From an uncultured Opitutia bacterium (GTDB lineage Bacteria; Verrucomicrobiota; Verrucomicrobiia; Opitutales; UBA953), in assembly GCA_903829855.1 (NCBI GenBank), contig CAIKRN010000062.1:1-7471 (forward strand): DNA of 7,471 nt, written 5' to 3'. Made by a program: the position numbers and the translations under genes. Below the pieces are notes generated by a model that saw nothing but the letters and a program-made list of their open reading frames with translations, was not told the origin of the DNA and made no database searches. How positions within the stretch are numbered: position 1 is the first letter of the stretch; each line of letters starts with the position of its first letter. Of this stretch, positions 5,759 to 7,471 are shown one piece after another.

Positions 5759-6598
5759 GTGCGAAATAGCCTACTCAGCTTGTCCGTCCGCTGGGTTGCG
5801 TGTTTTGCCAGCATTTTCGCCTTAGCGCAGTCGCGAGACTTCGGGGGTGATGATTTTGCCCGCCTCAGCCCCGCCCAGGCCGACAAGGCCTTGATGGATT
5901 TCCGGGACTCTCGTCTCGCTGGCGACATCTGCCTCCGCATCGAGATTACCCATAAGCCCCGCCTGGGCGAATCCTCCGTACCGATCAAAGGCATCCTGTG
6001 GGCCGGTTTCACCGAGGCAGGCCAACAAATGCGCGGTGAAATCTTTGACGCCCAGGGCAAGCCACGCCTGTGCTTCGCTTCCACTAAAGGTGCGAAGAAT
6101 AGTTCGGTCTGGATCTCGCGCGGCAGCCAGCCCGCCACGCCATCCAGCGAGGCGCAATTCGCTCAGCCCCTCGCCGAAGGTCTGCTCCTTTCCCCTTTTG
6201 ATTTACACTTACCCTTCACCCACTGGGGTAACACGCGTTACCTTGCCACCGAACGCTCGCGCGGCCGGCCGGTGCATCTCTACGCGGCACTCAATCCGCA
6301 ATCACTGGAGCCGAATAAAGTCATCTTCGCCCTCGATCGGACGTACGGTGCATTAGTGCAAGCTGTCTGTAAAAACGCGAAAGATGAGACGATCCGCACC
6401 CTGCAGGTTGAAGAATTTTCCAAGGTAGACGAACAATGGATTCTGGGCGGCTGCAGTGTCCGCGATGAAGCAACGCGCGATGCCGATATTCTCCGCGTGA
6501 CCGAGGCTGCGGTCGGCTTAAAGTTTCCGTCCGAAATCTTTCAGCCGGAGTCCTTGACTAAGCCAGCAGCCTTACCGTTGAACTTCAAAAAACTGTGA
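5759..6598 (+). CDS. Secreted LolA-like (outer-membrane lipoprotein-sorting-like) protein
   Basis: This is probably a periplasmic protein of the broad LolA/LolB-like superfamily, whose members carry lipids or lipoproteins in an open beta-barrel. From GTG 5759 there are 279 residues. The N-terminus is a Sec signal peptide: MRNS, a hydrophobic stretch to about residue 22, and a likely cleavage site near ALA-Q (residues 21-24). The mature part has alternating beta-like segments: GDICLRIEITHKP (55-67), KGILWAGFT (77-85), a loop at about 120-140, the LLSPFDLHLPFTHW segment (143-156), VIFALDRTYGALVQAV (188-203), EEFSKVDEQWILGGCSVRD (218-236), and an end reading VGLKFPSEIFQPESL (252-266). That end resembles the F-P--L close of the family. 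Four cysteines (58, 105, 204, 232) lie in the mature part. GTG is required, because the first in-frame ATG would lose the signal peptide. The superfamily assignment is from pattern only, and a LolA role in lipoprotein export is unproven. The gene sits directly behind secG. Confidence 0.62.
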   Translation: MRNSLLSLSVRWVACFASIFALAQSRDFGGDDFARLSPAQADKALMDFRDSRLAGDICLRIEITHKPRLGESSVPIKGILWAGFTEAGQQMRGEIFDAQGKPRLCFASTKGAKNSSVWISRGSQPATPSSEAQFAQPLAEGLLLSPFDLHLPFTHWGNTRYLATERSRGRPVHLYAALNPQSLEPNKVIFALDRTYGALVQAVCKNAKDETIRTLQVEEFSKVDEQWILGGCSVRDEATRDADILRVTEAAVGLKFPSEIFQPESLTKPAALPLNFKKL

Positions 6599-7356
6599 AG
6601 CCCTGCACCACCGCCCTCCAGGTTGCGCGCTTTTGCGACCTTCTGACTAATCGGAAAAACATCAAGGACTTCGCCGGTGCTCGTAACGGTTTGCAGCACA
6701 AAGGTTCGCGTGCTGTCTACAAAATTGGTGCTGCGGTCGATGCCGGCGTCGAGGTTTTCGCTGAGGCCCGGCGGCGCGGTATCGATTTCCTCATCGTCCA
6801 TCACGGGATGTATTGGCGCCCAGTCTCGCCCGAAGGCCAAGTCCGCGCCCTCCGCAAGGCCGCCCTCAAGAAAGCAGGCCTGTCGCTCTACTCCAGCCAC
6901 CTACCCCTCGATGCCCATCCCTTGATTGGCAATAACGCCCTCATCGCCCAAGACCTCGGCCTCAAAGTCGTGGATTGGTTCGTGGACTACGAAGGCCTGC
7001 CGATCGCCTGTATCTGCCGCGGGATCTCTCGTGCGACGCTGCGTAAGCGGCTCAAGACCTCCTACCCGCAAACTTACAAGGGCATCGAGTTTGGCTCCGC
7101 TAACCCCAAGAAGATCGCCATCCTCAGTGGGAGTGGCCGGAGTGCGCTCGACCACTTAAAAGCGGAAGGCTGCGATACGCTCATCACCGGAGAACTGCGC
7201 GAAGAACATTTTAATGAGGCCCAAGAACAAGGCTGGAATCTCTACCCTTGCGGGCATTACGCCACCGAGACTTGGGGCGTGAAAGCCCTCGCCACCGCCG
7301 TGGCAGCCGAGTTTGGAGTCAAATGGGAGTTCATCCCCACGGGTAACCCTCTCTGA
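6595..7356 (+). CDS. Nif3/YbgI-family dinuclear metal-centre protein
   Basis: This belongs to the widely conserved Nif3-like (DUF34, E. coli YbgI) family, which forms hexameric toroids with two metal ions per subunit. Its biochemical role is still unsettled; a GTP cyclohydrolase type 1 label in databases is doubtful. All metal ligands are present with YbgI-like spacing: His69-His70 in VHHG, Asp106 in HLPLDAH, and His221 and Glu225 in GHYATETWG. Other landmarks are NGLQ at 31-34, IGNNALIAQDLGL at 111-123, LSGSGRS at 177-183 and ITGE at 197-200. The 253 residues match the short form without the inserted domain. The GTG start overlaps the previous stop by four bases (GTGA), a typical coupled junction. 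No Shine-Dalgarno is visible. The stop overlaps the next start by one base (TGATG). Confidence 0.93.
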   Translation: MKPCTTALQVARFCDLLTNRKNIKDFAGARNGLQHKGSRAVYKIGAAVDAGVEVFAEARRRGIDFLIVHHGMYWRPVSPEGQVRALRKAALKKAGLSLYSSHLPLDAHPLIGNNALIAQDLGLKVVDWFVDYEGLPIACICRGISRATLRKRLKTSYPQTYKGIEFGSANPKKIAILSGSGRSALDHLKAEGCDTLITGELREEHFNEAQEQGWNLYPCGHYATETWGVKALATAVAAEFGVKWEFIPTGNPL

Positions 7357-7471
7357 TGTACCGAGGCAGGCTTGCACCGACCCCTACGGGCTTCCTGCAC
7401 CTCGGACACGCGCGCACCTTCGCTTTAGCGGCTAAACGCGCCCAGGAAGCCAGCGGAACGTTACTCTACCG
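7356..7471 (+). CDS. gluQ: Glutamyl-Q tRNA(Asp) synthetase / glutamyl-tRNA synthetase paralogue (3' end missing)
   Basis: Only the first 38 codons are in the window. They read YRGRLAPTPTGFLHLGHART at residues 2-21, then a helix-like stretch and GTLLY. This is the start of a class I aminoacyl-tRNA synthetase catalytic domain, with HLGH (15-18) as the HIGH signature and the R-AP-PTG lead-in of glutamyl enzymes. The YRGR opening and immediate start at the motif favour GluQRS, a truncated GluRS paralogue that attaches glutamate to queuosine at position 34 of tRNA(Asp). A full glutamyl-tRNA synthetase (gltX) remains possible because the C-terminal half is not visible. The ATG overlaps the Nif3-like stop codon by one base, indicating the same operon. 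Confidence 0.72.
   Translation, partial: MYRGRLAPTPTGFLHLGHARTFALAAKRAQEASGTLLY

Noticed and set aside
5503..6138. Long - strand reading frame (211 codons) across the secG tail and LolA-like start
   Set aside because: It is the antisense of an Ala/Pro-rich GC-rich tail, and its Ala/Gly-rich content mirrors that bias. There is no domain, and both sense genes have clear features.
1..7471. Searched for CRISPR repeats, tRNA genes, IS ends, toxin-antitoxin or defence genes
   Set aside because: Nothing with repeat periodicity, cloverleaf pattern, transposase motif or defence domain was visible; the genes account for nearly all bases.

Overview
The window is an ordinary, densely packed stretch of bacterial chromosome. 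It carries ten protein-coding genes: nine on the + strand and one on the - strand. The first and last genes run off the edges. I see no RNA gene, mobile element, CRISPR array or long non-coding stretch; the largest gap is 89 bases. By eye the DNA is moderately GC-rich. Start codons mostly lack Shine-Dalgarno motifs, and several are GTG or TTG. The organism is diderm: it has a lipobox lipoprotein, a LolA-like carrier and periplasmic signals. It makes isoprenoids by the MEP pathway and probably menaquinone. The gene set, the alanine/proline-rich SecG tail and the style of the small HTH-like protein remind me most of Verrucomicrobiota (Opitutales-like). That is an impression from memory, not a demonstrated placement.

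Layout. 1-492 is the 3' part of ispD (MEP pathway). It converges with a 156-residue unrecognised - strand protein (499-969). An 89-base divergent region (970-1058) separates that gene from menB (dihydroxynaphthoyl-CoA synthase, 1059-1904). menB overlaps a YtqB/MnmM-type methyltransferase gene (1892-2476). Next come a TIGR01777/YfcH-type SDR protein (2508-3407), a TPR-LysM lipoprotein (about 3450-4172), recF (4177-5238), secG (about 5282-5752), a secreted LolA-like protein (5759-6598), a Nif3/YbgI-type dinuclear-metal protein (6595-7356) and the start of a GluQRS-like glutamyl-tRNA synthetase paralogue (7356 onward).

How the genes relate. From menB to the right edge all genes point the same way, with junctions of 43 bases or less and several overlaps. 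One or two long transcripts are likely. The functions fall into housekeeping themes: isoprenoid and quinone precursors (ispD, menB), tRNA wobble-position modification (mnmM, gluQ), DNA repair (recF), and envelope biogenesis (lipoprotein, secG, LolA-like). No new defence, mobile or biosynthetic system is apparent. The items most worth a second look are the unrecognised - strand protein, the SD-poor overlapping gene starts, and the secG / LolA-like pairing.
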